A DNA stretch of 64,000 nucleotides from Clostridiaceae bacterium (GTDB lineage: Bacteria; Bacillota; Clostridia; DSM-8532): contig JAAYFY010000039.1 in the NCBI GenBank assembly GCA_012728015.1, positions 21,268 through 85,267 of the forward strand, in the 5' to 3' direction. Under the pieces are notes generated by a model. The model was not told the DNA's origin. It saw nothing but the letters and a program-made list of their open reading frames with translations, and made no database searches. The translations under genes were made by a program, and so were the position numbers. Each line of letters opens with the position of its first letter. The stretch's first letter is position 1. Of this stretch, positions 26,935 to 35,383 are shown one piece after another.

Positions 26935-27531
26935 CTATTGTTCTATAAGAGCATATATGCTGTCGATGATCTCTCCCGACACCTTATAAAGCTCTTCCCT
27001 GGAATAAGTCTTCCCCGCGCCGTTTACGGCGTCGGAAGCAATCCTGTATGGTTTACCGAATATCAGTTCCACCTTTCTAAACAGCCTGAAATCACCCTTT
27101 ATGGCCACCGGCAGGATGGGCGCGCCCGAATGCAGCGCGAACAGGGCAATGCCCGCTTTCCTTTTCTTTGGATCCCTTTTCCTGGTCCGGGTTCCTTCGG
27201 GAAAAACGCCTACCATCTTTCCGCTCTCCAGTAGCCTGAAAACGGTTTTAACCGAACCCACATCCCCTGTCCCGCGGCTGACGGGAAAAGCGCCAAGATG
27301 CTTTAAGATCCAGCCTAACAACCTGTTTTTAAAGAGCTCAGCCTTTGCCATGTAGTGTACCTTTCTTTTAGGCACCTTTACGCCGATGAGGAACATGTCC
27401 AGCGCGGTGGGATGGTTGGCGCAAATAAGGACAGGACCTGAAGAAGGTATGTTTTCCCTGCCTGTTGTTTTGACCCTGTAAAAGATCCAGAAATAGATCA
27501 TGAATAGTACCTTGCCAATGGTGTACAGCAT
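26935..27531 (-). CDS. plsC: 1-acylglycerol-3-phosphate acyltransferase
   Basis: 198 residues. The acyltransferase motif NHPTALD (HxxxxD) is at about residue 40, and FPEGTRTR carries the glycerol-phosphate binding motif. A hydrophobic N-terminus (LYTIGKVLFMIYFWIFY) anchors it in the membrane. It makes phosphatidic acid. Starts two bases after the cmk stop, so co-translated. Confidence 0.94.
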   Translation of the reverse strand: MLYTIGKVLFMIYFWIFYRVKTTGRENIPSSGPVLICANHPTALDMFLIGVKVPKRKVHYMAKAELFKNRLLGWILKHLGAFPVSRGTGDVGSVKTVFRLLESGKMVGVFPEGTRTRKRDPKKRKAGIALFALHSGAPILPVAIKGDFRLFRKVELIFGKPYRIASDAVNGAGKTYSREELYKVSGEIIDSIYALIEQ

Positions 27532-27533
27532 CT

Positions 27534-28208
27534 TCAGTTAAACCTCTTCCTGACCATGTCCATAATAAACGCCACAAGCTCCTCGACGCTCTTGCCGGTT
27601 GAATCGATAACAACGGCGTCTTCCGCCTTTTTCAAAGGCGAATGCTGCCTTGTGCTGTCGTTGCGGTCACGCTCCTCTATCTCGGCTACGAGCTCCTGGA
27701 AGGTCTTGTCCAAAAGCCCCTTTTCCTTAAGCTCCAGGTAGCGCCTGCGGGCCCGCTCTTCAGCCGTCGCGGTCAAAAAGATCTTGAGGGATGCGTCCGG
27801 AAGCACCTTGGTTCCGATATCCCTGCCGTCCATAACCACAGGGTTGTTCCTGGCTATTTCCTGCTGAAGGGCTACAAGCCTGGTCCTGACCTCGGGAAAG
27901 GCAGAAACATTTGAGGCTCCCATGGAAACCTCATTGGTGCGGATGGCAGAAGAAACGTCCTCTCCGTCCAGATAGATCCTCTGTACTCCGTCGTGGTAAT
28001 CTACTGAGATATCTATGTCAGGCATAATGCGCGAAACGCTTTCATGATCCCTGGTATCAATGCCCAGCCTTATGGCTTTCAGCGCTACCGCCCGGTACAT
28101 GGCCCCCGTGTCCAGATAGATGATCCCCAGCTCCTGGGCGATCCTTCGGGCCAGGGTGCTCTTCCCTGCGCCGGAAGGGCCGTCTATGGCTATTCTTATG
28201 TCTTTCAA
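27534..28208 (-). CDS. cmk: Cytidylate kinase
   Basis: 224 residues with P-loop GPSGAGKST near the N-terminus, YLDTGAMYRAVALKA, VMDGRDIGTKVLPDA and the lid region RARRRYLELKEKG. It phosphorylates CMP and dCMP. TTG 28208 has GGAGG eight bases upstream and gives a typical start; ATG 28223 overlaps the ribosome site. First of the cmk-plsC-ispH run. Confidence 0.95.
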   Translation of the reverse strand: MKDIRIAIDGPSGAGKSTLARRIAQELGIIYLDTGAMYRAVALKAIRLGIDTRDHESVSRIMPDIDISVDYHDGVQRIYLDGEDVSSAIRTNEVSMGASNVSAFPEVRTRLVALQQEIARNNPVVMDGRDIGTKVLPDASLKIFLTATAEERARRRYLELKEKGLLDKTFQELVAEIEERDRNDSTRQHSPLKKAEDAVVIDSTGKSVEELVAFIMDMVRKRFN

Positions 28209-28271
28209 GCTGTTATCCTCCATTTGAAGAAGCTGTATTCATTCAGTATATTCTGTACATACGGCCCCGGG

Positions 28272-28691
28272 TCAAACCACGCGGTGCCCTATTCCGATGG
28301 CCACATCGTTGAGGTGGAGAAGCCCCAGGCCGAAGAATACGGCAACGCCCACATGTTCTCCGCTTCTTGCCACAGCTATTTTTCCGCCCACGTTAAGGCC
28401 GATGGCCTTTTGCATAACCTGGGAAAGGGCTTCCCTGGCGGCACCGGCAACTGCGCCCTCTTCGGCATGGGATTCCGCGATAACCCCTTCCCTTTTGGCC
28501 GACACCACGGCCCGTTCAATAATCCGGGTTACCGAACTTATGAACTCTCCGCCATAATCCACTGCCGACGTTCTTATGCCCGTGCCCGCCAATTCCTTCT
28601 GCAGCGCTTTTTCCTCTTCCCTGCCGCCTGTCAGGGCCATCCATATGGCAGCCTTGACAACGTCCTTGCTGCCAAACACCTCATGGTCCAT
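28272..28691 (-). CDS. HutP-family RNA-binding protein
   Basis: 139 residues. The C-terminal two thirds follow the HutP fold order known from Bacillus, where HutP is a histidine- and magnesium-dependent antiterminator of the hut operon. Matching parts are GVIAESHAEEGAVAGAAREAL, GLNVGGKIAVARSG, VAVFFGLGLLHLNDVAIGIGHRVV. ATG 28691 has GGAGG seven bases upstream; the frame is open to 28745 without similarity. No hut gene lies nearby, so its target here is unknown. Distant homologues are frequent in Clostridia. Confidence 0.8.
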   Translation of the reverse strand: MDHEVFGSKDVVKAAIWMALTGGREEEKALQKELAGTGIRTSAVDYGGEFISSVTRIIERAVVSAKREGVIAESHAEEGAVAGAAREALSQVMQKAIGLNVGGKIAVARSGEHVGVAVFFGLGLLHLNDVAIGIGHRVV

Positions 28692-28762
28692 ACCCTTACC
28701 TCCGTTTGTTATCTTGATTATATTGGAAAACATACGACAGGACAAGAGTCCGTTTGGAATAT

Positions 28763-29191
28763 TTACGGGCAGTCCCTGATATTCACCCTCATGACGCGGT
28801 TCATACCGGGACTTATCCTGACCGGGTTATTCTTTATATCGGTATATATGCCGCTGCTTTTCTCCGAGAAGTAGATATGGAAATCGGGGGCATCTTTTGC
28901 GGCATGGATCTCCACCACGTCCCCGTCGGTGAGTTTCAGCTTAACGGGGAACCTTTGGATGACCATGATATGCCGGCCGTTTATATAGAGGGAGGCGCTG
29001 TTTGCGGCATACTCCCCCAGCAGGTTCATAGTCGCGTACCCCTGGCCGATGATGGACTGATAGCTCTTTATAGGTTCGCCATTTAACCCGTCGGTCCCGA
29101 AATCAGCCCCGCAGGGCAGAAGGAACATGAACTGTACGGTGATGAGAAGGATGACCATGAGAACCGAAAGCAGCTTTAGCAAAAATTCCAT
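28763..29191 (-). CDS. Secreted or membrane-anchored protein, unknown function
   Basis: 142 residues. A single N-terminal hydrophobic helix (about residues 3-27, LLKLLSVLMVILLITVQFMFLL) is followed by a small, probably beta-rich extracytoplasmic domain (TDGDVVEIHAAKDAPDFHIYF, RISPGMNRVMRVNIRDC). I do not recognise the family. Located between the HutP gene and the HI0933-type flavoprotein on the same strand. Confidence 0.6.
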   Translation of the reverse strand: MEFLLKLLSVLMVILLITVQFMFLLPCGADFGTDGLNGEPIKSYQSIIGQGYATMNLLGEYAANSASLYINGRHIMVIQRFPVKLKLTDGDVVEIHAAKDAPDFHIYFSEKSSGIYTDIKNNPVRISPGMNRVMRVNIRDCP

Positions 29192-29277
29192 ATAACCACC
29201 TTAAATCATGGATGCTGATATTCTTTCCATGGCCGGTACGGTTAATACGATTTCCGCAGGATTCCGGGCTGCTTTTG

Positions 29278-30510
29278 CTATATGCTGCTTCCGGCAGTAT
29301 AGCCTGTGGACAGTGCGATGGTCAGGTTGAACCCGCCGGTATAGGCATCCACATCTATGATCTCCCCAGCGAAGTACAACCCCTTGACGAGCCTTGATTC
29401 CATGGTCCTGGGGTCAATCTCGCCGGTCTTGATTCCGCCTGCCGTCACGATTGCTTCGGCAATCGGCCTTGACTTTGATACCGTAAGCCGGATGCCCTTC
29501 AGCAGGGAAACCATCCTCTGCCGTTCCTGTCGGGTGATCTGGTTTACTGGTTTATCGGGGGGTATCTCCATAAGCTGGATGAATACCGGGATAAAGCTTT
29601 TGGGAAGAAGCTCATGGAGGGCATTGGAGAAATGCTTCCTTGAAAACTTCTCAAAATCCCTCTGGATGCGCCTGTCAAGGGCTTCCTCACTTAAGGCGGG
29701 CTTCATGTCGATGGTCAGCACGGACCCGGAAAAGCCGCGATCCAGGATATGCCGGCTTGCGCTTAGGACCAGGGGGCCGGATACCCCGAAATGGGTGAAC
29801 AACATCTCCCCCATCTCCTCAAAAACCTTTTTCCCGCCAGGATCGTACACGGCAAGCACGATATTTTTGAGTGTCAGGCCGCTGACCTGGCGTACCCAGG
29901 TTTCAACGGTTTCCAGCGGCACCAGCGAGGGTTTGGGCTCGATGACCGTATGCCCCAGAACTTGTGCCATCCTGTAGCCGTCACCGGTGGAACCGGTCAG
30001 CGGATAGGACAGCCCGCCCGTGGCCACCACAACCGCATCCAGTTCCCAGAACTCTCCATTATCCAGGACAAGGCCTTTTACGCGGCCTTCTTCAACCAGG
30101 ATCTCCTTTGCGCTTGAGTTGTATCTTATGGCTGCACGGTTTTTGGCGGCATAACAAATCAAGGCTTCACATATTTCGAAAGCCCTGTCGGACTCAGGAA
30201 ACACCCTGTTTCCCCTTTCGGTCTTAAGCTTTACTCCCAGGTCATTGAGAAAGGCTATGATGTCATGGTTGGAAAAGCGGCTGAGAGAGGAATAAAGAAA
30301 CCTGCCGTTGCCGGGGATATTCCTGATCAGCTCGTCTTGCGGACAGGCGTTGGTGATGTTGCACCTGCCCTTTCCCGTTATCATGAGTTTCCGGCAGGCT
30401 TTTTTGTTTTTCTCGAACACGAATACCTTATGCCCCAGTACGGCTGCCCGGCCGGCGGCCATCAGCCCGGCAGGGCCCGCGCCTATTATGCCAACCAACT
30501 TCTTGCTCAA
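29278..30510 (-). CDS. HI0933/YhiN-family FAD-dependent oxidoreductase
   Basis: 410 residues. An N-terminal dinucleotide-binding motif (VGIIGAGPAGLMAAGRAA) is followed by GKGRCNITNAC, GDGYRMAQVLGHTVI, the GVSGP segment of the family, and a C-terminal TAGGIKTGEIDPRTMESRLV and GLYFAGEIIDVD. Members are flavoproteins of uncertain substrate. TTG 30510 has GGAGG nine bases upstream. Nineteen bases after the RpiR-type regulator and probably co-transcribed. Confidence 0.9.
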   Translation of the reverse strand: MSKKLVGIIGAGPAGLMAAGRAAVLGHKVFVFEKNKKACRKLMITGKGRCNITNACPQDELIRNIPGNGRFLYSSLSRFSNHDIIAFLNDLGVKLKTERGNRVFPESDRAFEICEALICYAAKNRAAIRYNSSAKEILVEEGRVKGLVLDNGEFWELDAVVVATGGLSYPLTGSTGDGYRMAQVLGHTVIEPKPSLVPLETVETWVRQVSGLTLKNIVLAVYDPGGKKVFEEMGEMLFTHFGVSGPLVLSASRHILDRGFSGSVLTIDMKPALSEEALDRRIQRDFEKFSRKHFSNALHELLPKSFIPVFIQLMEIPPDKPVNQITRQERQRMVSLLKGIRLTVSKSRPIAEAIVTAGGIKTGEIDPRTMESRLVKGLYFAGEIIDVDAYTGGFNLTIALSTGYTAGSSI

Positions 30511-30529
30511 AATGGCGGACCTCCGGTTT

Positions 30530-31411
30530 TTAATCGCGGTTCAGCGTGGCACTGCGATCGTAGCTTTCATAGATCTGATACTCTTCCCATAACTTTTCCA
30601 ATTTCTCCAGCGTGGAGCGGATCTGCTCTTTCCTCTTCATTCCTATGGCAACGATCAGGGCGTTGATCACGCTCAGCGGCGCCACGAGCGAGTCAACAAA
30701 GGATGCCATGTCGCTTCTGGCCAAGAGGCAGTAATCGGCATATTTCGCAATCGGCGAGGCATAGTTGTCGGTTATGGCGATAACCGCGGCCCCTTGTTTG
30801 CAGACAAATTCCAGGGCCTTCGCCGTCCTCCTCGAATAGCGGGGAAAACTGATCCCGATAACCACATCGCCCGTTCTGGCATTCACGATCTGCTCGAACA
30901 TCTCGCTGACACTTGTAGTATGCACAAGTCTTACATTTTCAAAAACCAGGTTGAGGTAGAATCCTAAAAAGCTGGCAAGGGAGGCCGAACTTCTCACTCC
31001 TAAAATATAGATCCTGTTGGCGTGGAGTATCGCGTCTACCGCGGCGTTGAAGCTCTCTTCGTCAGCGTCCTCCAGGGTCGCCCGGAGCTTGTTTATATCG
31101 GACTGGATCACGCTTTTCATCACATTGTTGAAGTCGATCTGGCTGGAAGACACTTCAAGCCGCTGGGCGGAAGTTAGCTTGCTCTTTATGATATCCCTAA
31201 GCGCCTTCTGGAGCTTTGGATAGCCATCAAAACCCAGTTCGGTGGCAAAGCGCACAACGGTTGATTCGCTGACACCAACCTCGTTTCCAAGCCTTGCCGC
31301 AGTCATGAAGGCCGCTTTATCATAATGCTCGATAATGTAGGAGGCTATGAGCTTTTGTCCCTTGCTGAACGAGGGAAAGCCTTCCCTTATCCTGTTGATC
31401 AGATTGTTCAT
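30530..31411 (-). CDS. MurR/RpiR family transcriptional regulator
   Basis: 293 residues: an N-terminal helix-turn-helix (FMTAARLGNEVGVSESTVVRFATELGF) and a C-terminal SIS sugar-phosphate isomerase-like domain (NRIYILGVRSSASLASFLGFYL, GDVVIGISFPRYSRRT, GAAVIAITDN). Such regulators sense a phosphosugar. No sugar gene is adjacent, so the target is open. The gene leads the unit with the HI0933-type flavoprotein. Confidence 0.9.
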   Translation of the reverse strand: MNNLINRIREGFPSFSKGQKLIASYIIEHYDKAAFMTAARLGNEVGVSESTVVRFATELGFDGYPKLQKALRDIIKSKLTSAQRLEVSSSQIDFNNVMKSVIQSDINKLRATLEDADEESFNAAVDAILHANRIYILGVRSSASLASFLGFYLNLVFENVRLVHTTSVSEMFEQIVNARTGDVVIGISFPRYSRRTAKALEFVCKQGAAVIAITDNYASPIAKYADYCLLARSDMASFVDSLVAPLSVINALIVAIGMKRKEQIRSTLEKLEKLWEEYQIYESYDRSATLNRD

Positions 31412-31665
31412 ATTCCACCTCGGTCAAAAAATGCAATCCGGGAATAAACTACTTTCAGGAGCATATTTTTAAATAGAAAAACTCTTTTTCGGACAGTTAC
31501 GCTTCATATTTAAGAATACTGTTTCTGAACAAAAAAATCAAGATATCGACGTTTATCCCAGGTTCGGAAAGCGCCGGCCAAACCAACCCGGCCATGCAAC
31601 CTGTATCAGGACTTGCAGATACCCCAAATAATCAAAAATACCTGTGTCAGGTCATGCCCCCACCG

Positions 31666-31674
31666 CATATATTA
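31666..31674 (+). promoter_or_regulatory. Possible sporulation-type -10 upstream of sigK
   Basis: CATATATTA at 31666-31674 fits the CATANNNTA form of SigK/SigE -10 boxes and lies 30 bases before the sigK start. The matching -35 is not clear. Confidence 0.3.
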
Positions 31675-31703
31675 TACTTGCGACATGTTATGAGGTATAT
31701 CAG

Positions 31704-32399
31704 ATGCTTCCTGCCCTTTTGCGGACAATATGCTCCAGACTGCTGTCGCGGTACCCTTTCGTAGGCTTCATCACGGGCCCCCAGTCATTTCCCCAGCCCC
31801 TTTCCGCAGAGGATGAGCTGCGCCTTGTCAATGCCTGCAGAAAAGGCGATGAAGATGCCAGAAACCTTCTGATTGAACACAACCTCCGCCTGGTCGCCCA
31901 TGTGGCGCGTAAGTATTCGGTAAGTTCAGCGGACTCTGACGATCTTATCTCCATAGGAACCATCGGGCTTATAAAGGCCGTTTCGAGCTACGACCCGGAA
32001 AAAGGGATCAGGCTTGCCACATACGCCGCACGGTGTATTGAGAACGAGATCCTGATGTACCTTCGGGCATCCAAAAAGCTGCAGAACGAAGTATCCCTCA
32101 ATGAGCCACTGGGAACCGACAAGGAAGGTAACGAGATCTCCCTCATAGATATCCTTGGCTGCGAAAACGAGGGGGTTGACGAGAAGGTTGACCTGAAACA
32201 GAGAATCAAGAAACTTTACCGGCTTATCCGCTCAGCCCTCGAAGGCAGGGAACAGATTATAATCCGCCTCAGGTACGGTCTTTGCGGCGGCTGCGGGAAG
32301 ACCCAGCGCGAGGTGGCAGAAAGTCTCGGCATATCACGTTCCTATGTTTCCCGAATCGAAAAAAAGGCTCTGATAAAGCTGCATGAAGGGTTGAAATAG
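31704..32399 (+). CDS. sigK: Sporulation sigma factor SigK (continuous gene)
   Basis: 231 residues. A hydrophobic leader (LPALLRTICSRLLSRYPFVGFI) precedes FPQPLSAEDELRLV, matching the pro-region of pro-SigK. Region 2 has NLRLVAHVARKYS, DDLISIGTIGLIKAVSSYDPEKG and TYAARCIENEIL; region 4 has a helix-turn-helix KTQREVAESLGISRSYVSRIEKKAL. It directs late mother-cell transcription during sporulation. The gene is not interrupted by a skin-type element. ATG 31704 follows GAGGT at seven bases. Confidence 0.92.
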   Translation: MLPALLRTICSRLLSRYPFVGFITGPQSFPQPLSAEDELRLVNACRKGDEDARNLLIEHNLRLVAHVARKYSVSSADSDDLISIGTIGLIKAVSSYDPEKGIRLATYAARCIENEILMYLRASKKLQNEVSLNEPLGTDKEGNEISLIDILGCENEGVDEKVDLKQRIKKLYRLIRSALEGREQIIIRLRYGLCGGCGKTQREVAESLGISRSYVSRIEKKALIKLHEGLK

Positions 32400-32400
32400 G

Positions 32401-32472
32401 CCGCAAACCACGGGACGGTCCCTGAGGCTTTTTACACCAACCAGAGGGATCGTCCCCGTGGCTCACCGTGGC
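32401..32472. repeat. Dispersed repeat: inverted pair of GGGACGGTCCC elements
   Basis: CCACGGGACGGTCCCTGAGG at 32409-32428 and its near reverse complement ending GTCCCCGTGG at about 32462 form a roughly 20-base imperfect inverted repeat across a short loop. The first arm itself is palindromic (GGGACGGTCCC). It lies right behind the sigK stop. Confidence 0.75.
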
Positions 32473-32588
32473 TGCCCTAAATCCATACCGGCTTAAGATA
32501 TCGCGTTTGCTATTATACTGTTGTCCTAAAGGCGGCAAATTGGTAGAATAATTACAAATAGCAAAATTATCCATGAGGTGGGTATTGC

Positions 32589-33008
32589 GTGAAAAAAACG
32601 ATTTTCGAATATCACAAACGCGTGGGCAAAACCAAATACGTCAGTTCCAGTTTTGCTTTGTCCGGACGAGCGCAGAAAGTATACAACGTATTAGGGCTGA
32701 TAGCATTCATCATGGCAGCCGTTTCGTTCATCCTGGCAACAAGAGGGATTATCAGCGTCCCTCTGGCAATCCTTCTGTTTATTATCGGCATTGTCCCGGC
32801 CATCGTGGTCCCTATAGCTATAACCTTAAAGGATAAGGGCAAGGAAGCTGTGCAACAGGAGATAGAACAGAACAAGGTCACAGAGGTATTCGACAGCAGC
32901 GCGAAAGAGCCTGTATACATCAAAAGCCAGGCTGATACCATACCGACTGTTATTGATAAGGGCACCACGGTAAAAGTCATCGATGATACAGGCTCTGAAA
33001 GAACCTGA
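32589..33008 (+). CDS. Two-helix membrane protein, unknown function
   Basis: 139 residues: a basic N-terminus, two hydrophobic helices (about residues 33-50 and 55-76), and an acidic, probably cytoplasmic tail. GTG 32589 has GAGGTGG seven bases upstream. No family recognised. It sits between sigK and the AI-2E family gene, so a sporulation role is conceivable but unsupported. Confidence 0.65.
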   Translation: MKKTIFEYHKRVGKTKYVSSSFALSGRAQKVYNVLGLIAFIMAAVSFILATRGIISVPLAILLFIIGIVPAIVVPIAITLKDKGKEAVQQEIEQNKVTEVFDSSAKEPVYIKSQADTIPTVIDKGTTVKVIDDTGSERT

Positions 33009-33028
33009 TCAGTATCGCACGAACAAAT

Positions 33029-33055
33029 AAAACCACAGGGACCGTCACCAGGTTT
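33029..33055. repeat. Dispersed GGGACGGT-type repeat copy
   Basis: AAACCACAGGGACCGTCACCAGGTTT has near-perfect terminal inversion (AAACC...GGTTT) and the GGGACCGTC core of the family. It overlaps the end of the convergent AI-2E gene. Confidence 0.6.
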
Positions 33056-34214
33056 AGGGCGGTTCGGGCAAATCCTCACCCACGGCGCTATCAGGTTCTC
33101 TTTCTTCCGGTTGGGATTCCTTGCTCCCGAAATTCTTCTCAACCCAGCCCTTAAGCCCGCCAGTCTTAAGGATCCCCTCCATGGTATGTTTGATTATCAC
33201 CACACAGATGGGACCCAGGAACAATCCAAAGACCCCCATGAACTGAAGGCCGAGGTACATGCCGAACAGCGTAAACAGCGGATGGATACCTATTTGATGC
33301 CCAACCACCTTGGGTTCGATCAACTGTCGGACAAACAGTGTTATCAGCCACAGCAGGGCCAATGAGAGCCCCTCCCTGGTATTTCCAAGAAACACCAAAT
33401 CAATGAAGGCCCATGGCACCAATATGGAGCCTGTACCCAAAATAGGCAGGGCATCCACCAGCGCGATGATAAGCGCCAGCAGAAGGGCGTTTTCTATACC
33501 GATGATCAAAAACCCTATCAAAACCTCGCTGAAGGTAACCGACATCAGTATGAGCTGCGCCCTCAGCCATCCGAACAGCGCCGTGAAAACATTATTTATA
33601 ACATTCCTGGTGTTACGGAGCCAGTCGGAGGGAATCTGGGAATCGAGGAAGCTGACTATCTTATGCTTGTCACTGGACATGAAATAGGTTGCCAGGACGG
33701 TTACCAGCAAGAAGATCAGGGCCTGGGGCAAAGAAAAAGCAAACTTCACGGTTCCGGTGGCTATATCGACAACAGGCTTTAGCAGGTTTTCCAGGTTGCT
33801 TGATATATTGTTGATGGCATTGGTTATTCCATCCGAAACCTGTACCGGAAGCTTAAGGAAAAGGTTGCTTGCCTCCTCCAGGACATTGTCTATAAAAGCG
33901 GCAATGCTGTCAAATGTCAGATTCAGGCTGCTGTACACATTGATGATTTCCTTGATAAGCCGTGCGATCAGAAGGCCAACTACGGTCAGTATGGTGCCGA
34001 AGACTACCAGTATGGAGAATACAGCCCCGATTTTCCTGGATATGCGCAGCTTGGTCTCTATAAATTTCACAACCGGCTCGATGAGCGAAGAGAAGACAAA
34101 AGCGATGATAAAGGGTATGAAGAAGCGTCCGATCTTAAACAGTACAAAGACACCCAGTGCCACCAGCAGTATTTTGATTAAGGAAAATATGGTCTTTTTA
34201 AGAGCCTCCGGCAT
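33054..34214 (-). CDS. AI-2E family transporter (YtvI-like)
   Basis: 386 residues with about eight hydrophobic helices and the AI-2E exporter family pattern (FKIGRFFIPFIIAFVFSSLIEPVV at the N-terminus, ALIIALVDALPILGTGSILVPWA, VVGHQIGIHPLFTLFGMYLGLQFMGVFGLFLGPI). In Bacillus the relative YtvI is linked to sporulation; substrate unknown. C-terminal tail is acidic and repeat-adjacent. ATG 34214 with GGAGG at six bases. Confidence 0.88.
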   Translation of the reverse strand: MPEALKKTIFSLIKILLVALGVFVLFKIGRFFIPFIIAFVFSSLIEPVVKFIETKLRISRKIGAVFSILVVFGTILTVVGLLIARLIKEIINVYSSLNLTFDSIAAFIDNVLEEASNLFLKLPVQVSDGITNAINNISSNLENLLKPVVDIATGTVKFAFSLPQALIFLLVTVLATYFMSSDKHKIVSFLDSQIPSDWLRNTRNVINNVFTALFGWLRAQLILMSVTFSEVLIGFLIIGIENALLLALIIALVDALPILGTGSILVPWAFIDLVFLGNTREGLSLALLWLITLFVRQLIEPKVVGHQIGIHPLFTLFGMYLGLQFMGVFGLFLGPICVVIIKHTMEGILKTGGLKGWVEKNFGSKESQPEEREPDSAVGEDLPEPP

Positions 34215-34245
34215 GCCTAACCTCCAGAAAACAGGTTATAACAGG

Positions 34246-34848
34246 CTATTGATCCCTTAGAGCACGGAACGACTTCCGAAGATAGACCAGCCTTCCGTTC
34301 TCACGGGTGCTCTCCATCAGCGAAATGCCCCTTACCGTTACCCTGTGATCGGGCCTCTGCGTTTTGCCCAGTATATCATTTATGGTGCTGCCCATTGCTG
34401 CGCCGCTTTCACCGGACATTAAGCCCCGGGAAGGATCATCCTCTAAAGCTGCCTCTCTTAATAGCGTTATATGAGGAGAGTACTTCTCATATCCGGAAAA
34501 CTGGCTGAATTCTGCCGCCAGTTCCCGAACAAGGTCTTTCTGCAGATCCTGCAGGGGTTTGCTGGCTTTGAGGCCGCACCAGATTATGGGTCTTTTCCCT
34601 CTGCTGAATTTACCCAATTCCCCCAGTTCTAAAACAAAGGAATCATGCCTTGAGGCAACTTTTTCAAGGACACGTTCCAGCCCCGGCAGCATGTTCGGGC
34701 TCACCTCTCCGAGGAATTTCAGGGTAAGATGAAAATTGGGCATGCGGGTGTAGTTCCCGCTTATTCCGCTATCGCGCAAAGCGCCCTGGATCCTGGCCAA
34801 TACATGCCGTGTTTCTTCATCAAATTCGACCGCAATAAAACATCTCAT
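34246..34848 (-). CDS. thpR: RNA 2',3'-cyclic phosphodiesterase
   Basis: 200 residues of the 2H phosphoesterase family with both catalytic HxTx motifs, NFHLTLKFLGEV and PHITLLREA. The N-terminus MRCFIAVEFDEETR is typical. It opens 2',3'-cyclic phosphate ends of RNA. Thirty-one bases downstream of it begins the AI-2E gene. Confidence 0.93.
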   Translation of the reverse strand: MRCFIAVEFDEETRHVLARIQGALRDSGISGNYTRMPNFHLTLKFLGEVSPNMLPGLERVLEKVASRHDSFVLELGELGKFSRGKRPIIWCGLKASKPLQDLQKDLVRELAAEFSQFSGYEKYSPHITLLREAALEDDPSRGLMSGESGAAMGSTINDILGKTQRPDHRVTVRGISLMESTRENGRLVYLRKSFRALRDQ

Positions 34849-34881
34849 ACCCTGATCACTGATTATACCCTTATCACCGGT

Positions 34882-35337
34882 TTATTCCCCGCCGTTTCGG
34901 TTCTGCTGTTCCAGGCGGCCGCATCCGCCACAGCACCCGGGGCAGCCTGCGTATTCGCTGTCGCTGTCAAGCCCGTGCCTCGCACGGTAATCCTGGAGGG
35001 CTGCCGCAATAGCCTCCTCGGCGAGAACCGAGCAATGCACCTTCGCGGGTGGCAGACCGTCCAGCGCCTCCATAACCACCTTGTTGGTGACCATTTCTGC
35101 TTCCTTGATGGTCTTTCCCTTGATGAGCTCGGTTGCCATGCTGCTGGTGGCAACCGCCGCCCCGCAGCCAAAGGTCTTGAACTTGGCATCAACAATTATC
35201 CCGTCTTCTATTTTAAGATACATCTTCATGATGTCGCCGCATTTTGCGTTTCCTACCTGGCCAACGCCGTCCGCGTCCTCAATCTCTCCTACGTTGCGCG
35301 GATTCATAAAATGGTCCATTACCTTTTCACTATACAT
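34882..35337 (-). CDS. nifU: Iron-sulphur cluster scaffold NifU/IscU
   Basis: 151 residues. Three scaffold Cys are present: GNAKCGDIMKM, FGCGAAVATSSM and KVHCSVLAEEAI. The C-terminus adds CPGCCGGC, a clostridial extension with extra Cys. It receives sulphur from the desulfurase encoded 46 bases upstream to build clusters. Confidence 0.93.
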   Translation of the reverse strand: MYSEKVMDHFMNPRNVGEIEDADGVGQVGNAKCGDIMKMYLKIEDGIIVDAKFKTFGCGAAVATSSMATELIKGKTIKEAEMVTNKVVMEALDGLPPAKVHCSVLAEEAIAAALQDYRARHGLDSDSEYAGCPGCCGGCGRLEQQNRNGGE

Positions 35338-35383
35338 TTATATCAGTCCTTTCAGTCCAATAACATAAAAATATGAGTGAAGG

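Noticed and set aside
31412..31703. Skin-like element or recombinase near sigK
   Set aside because: sigK is continuous and no recombinase frame is seen.
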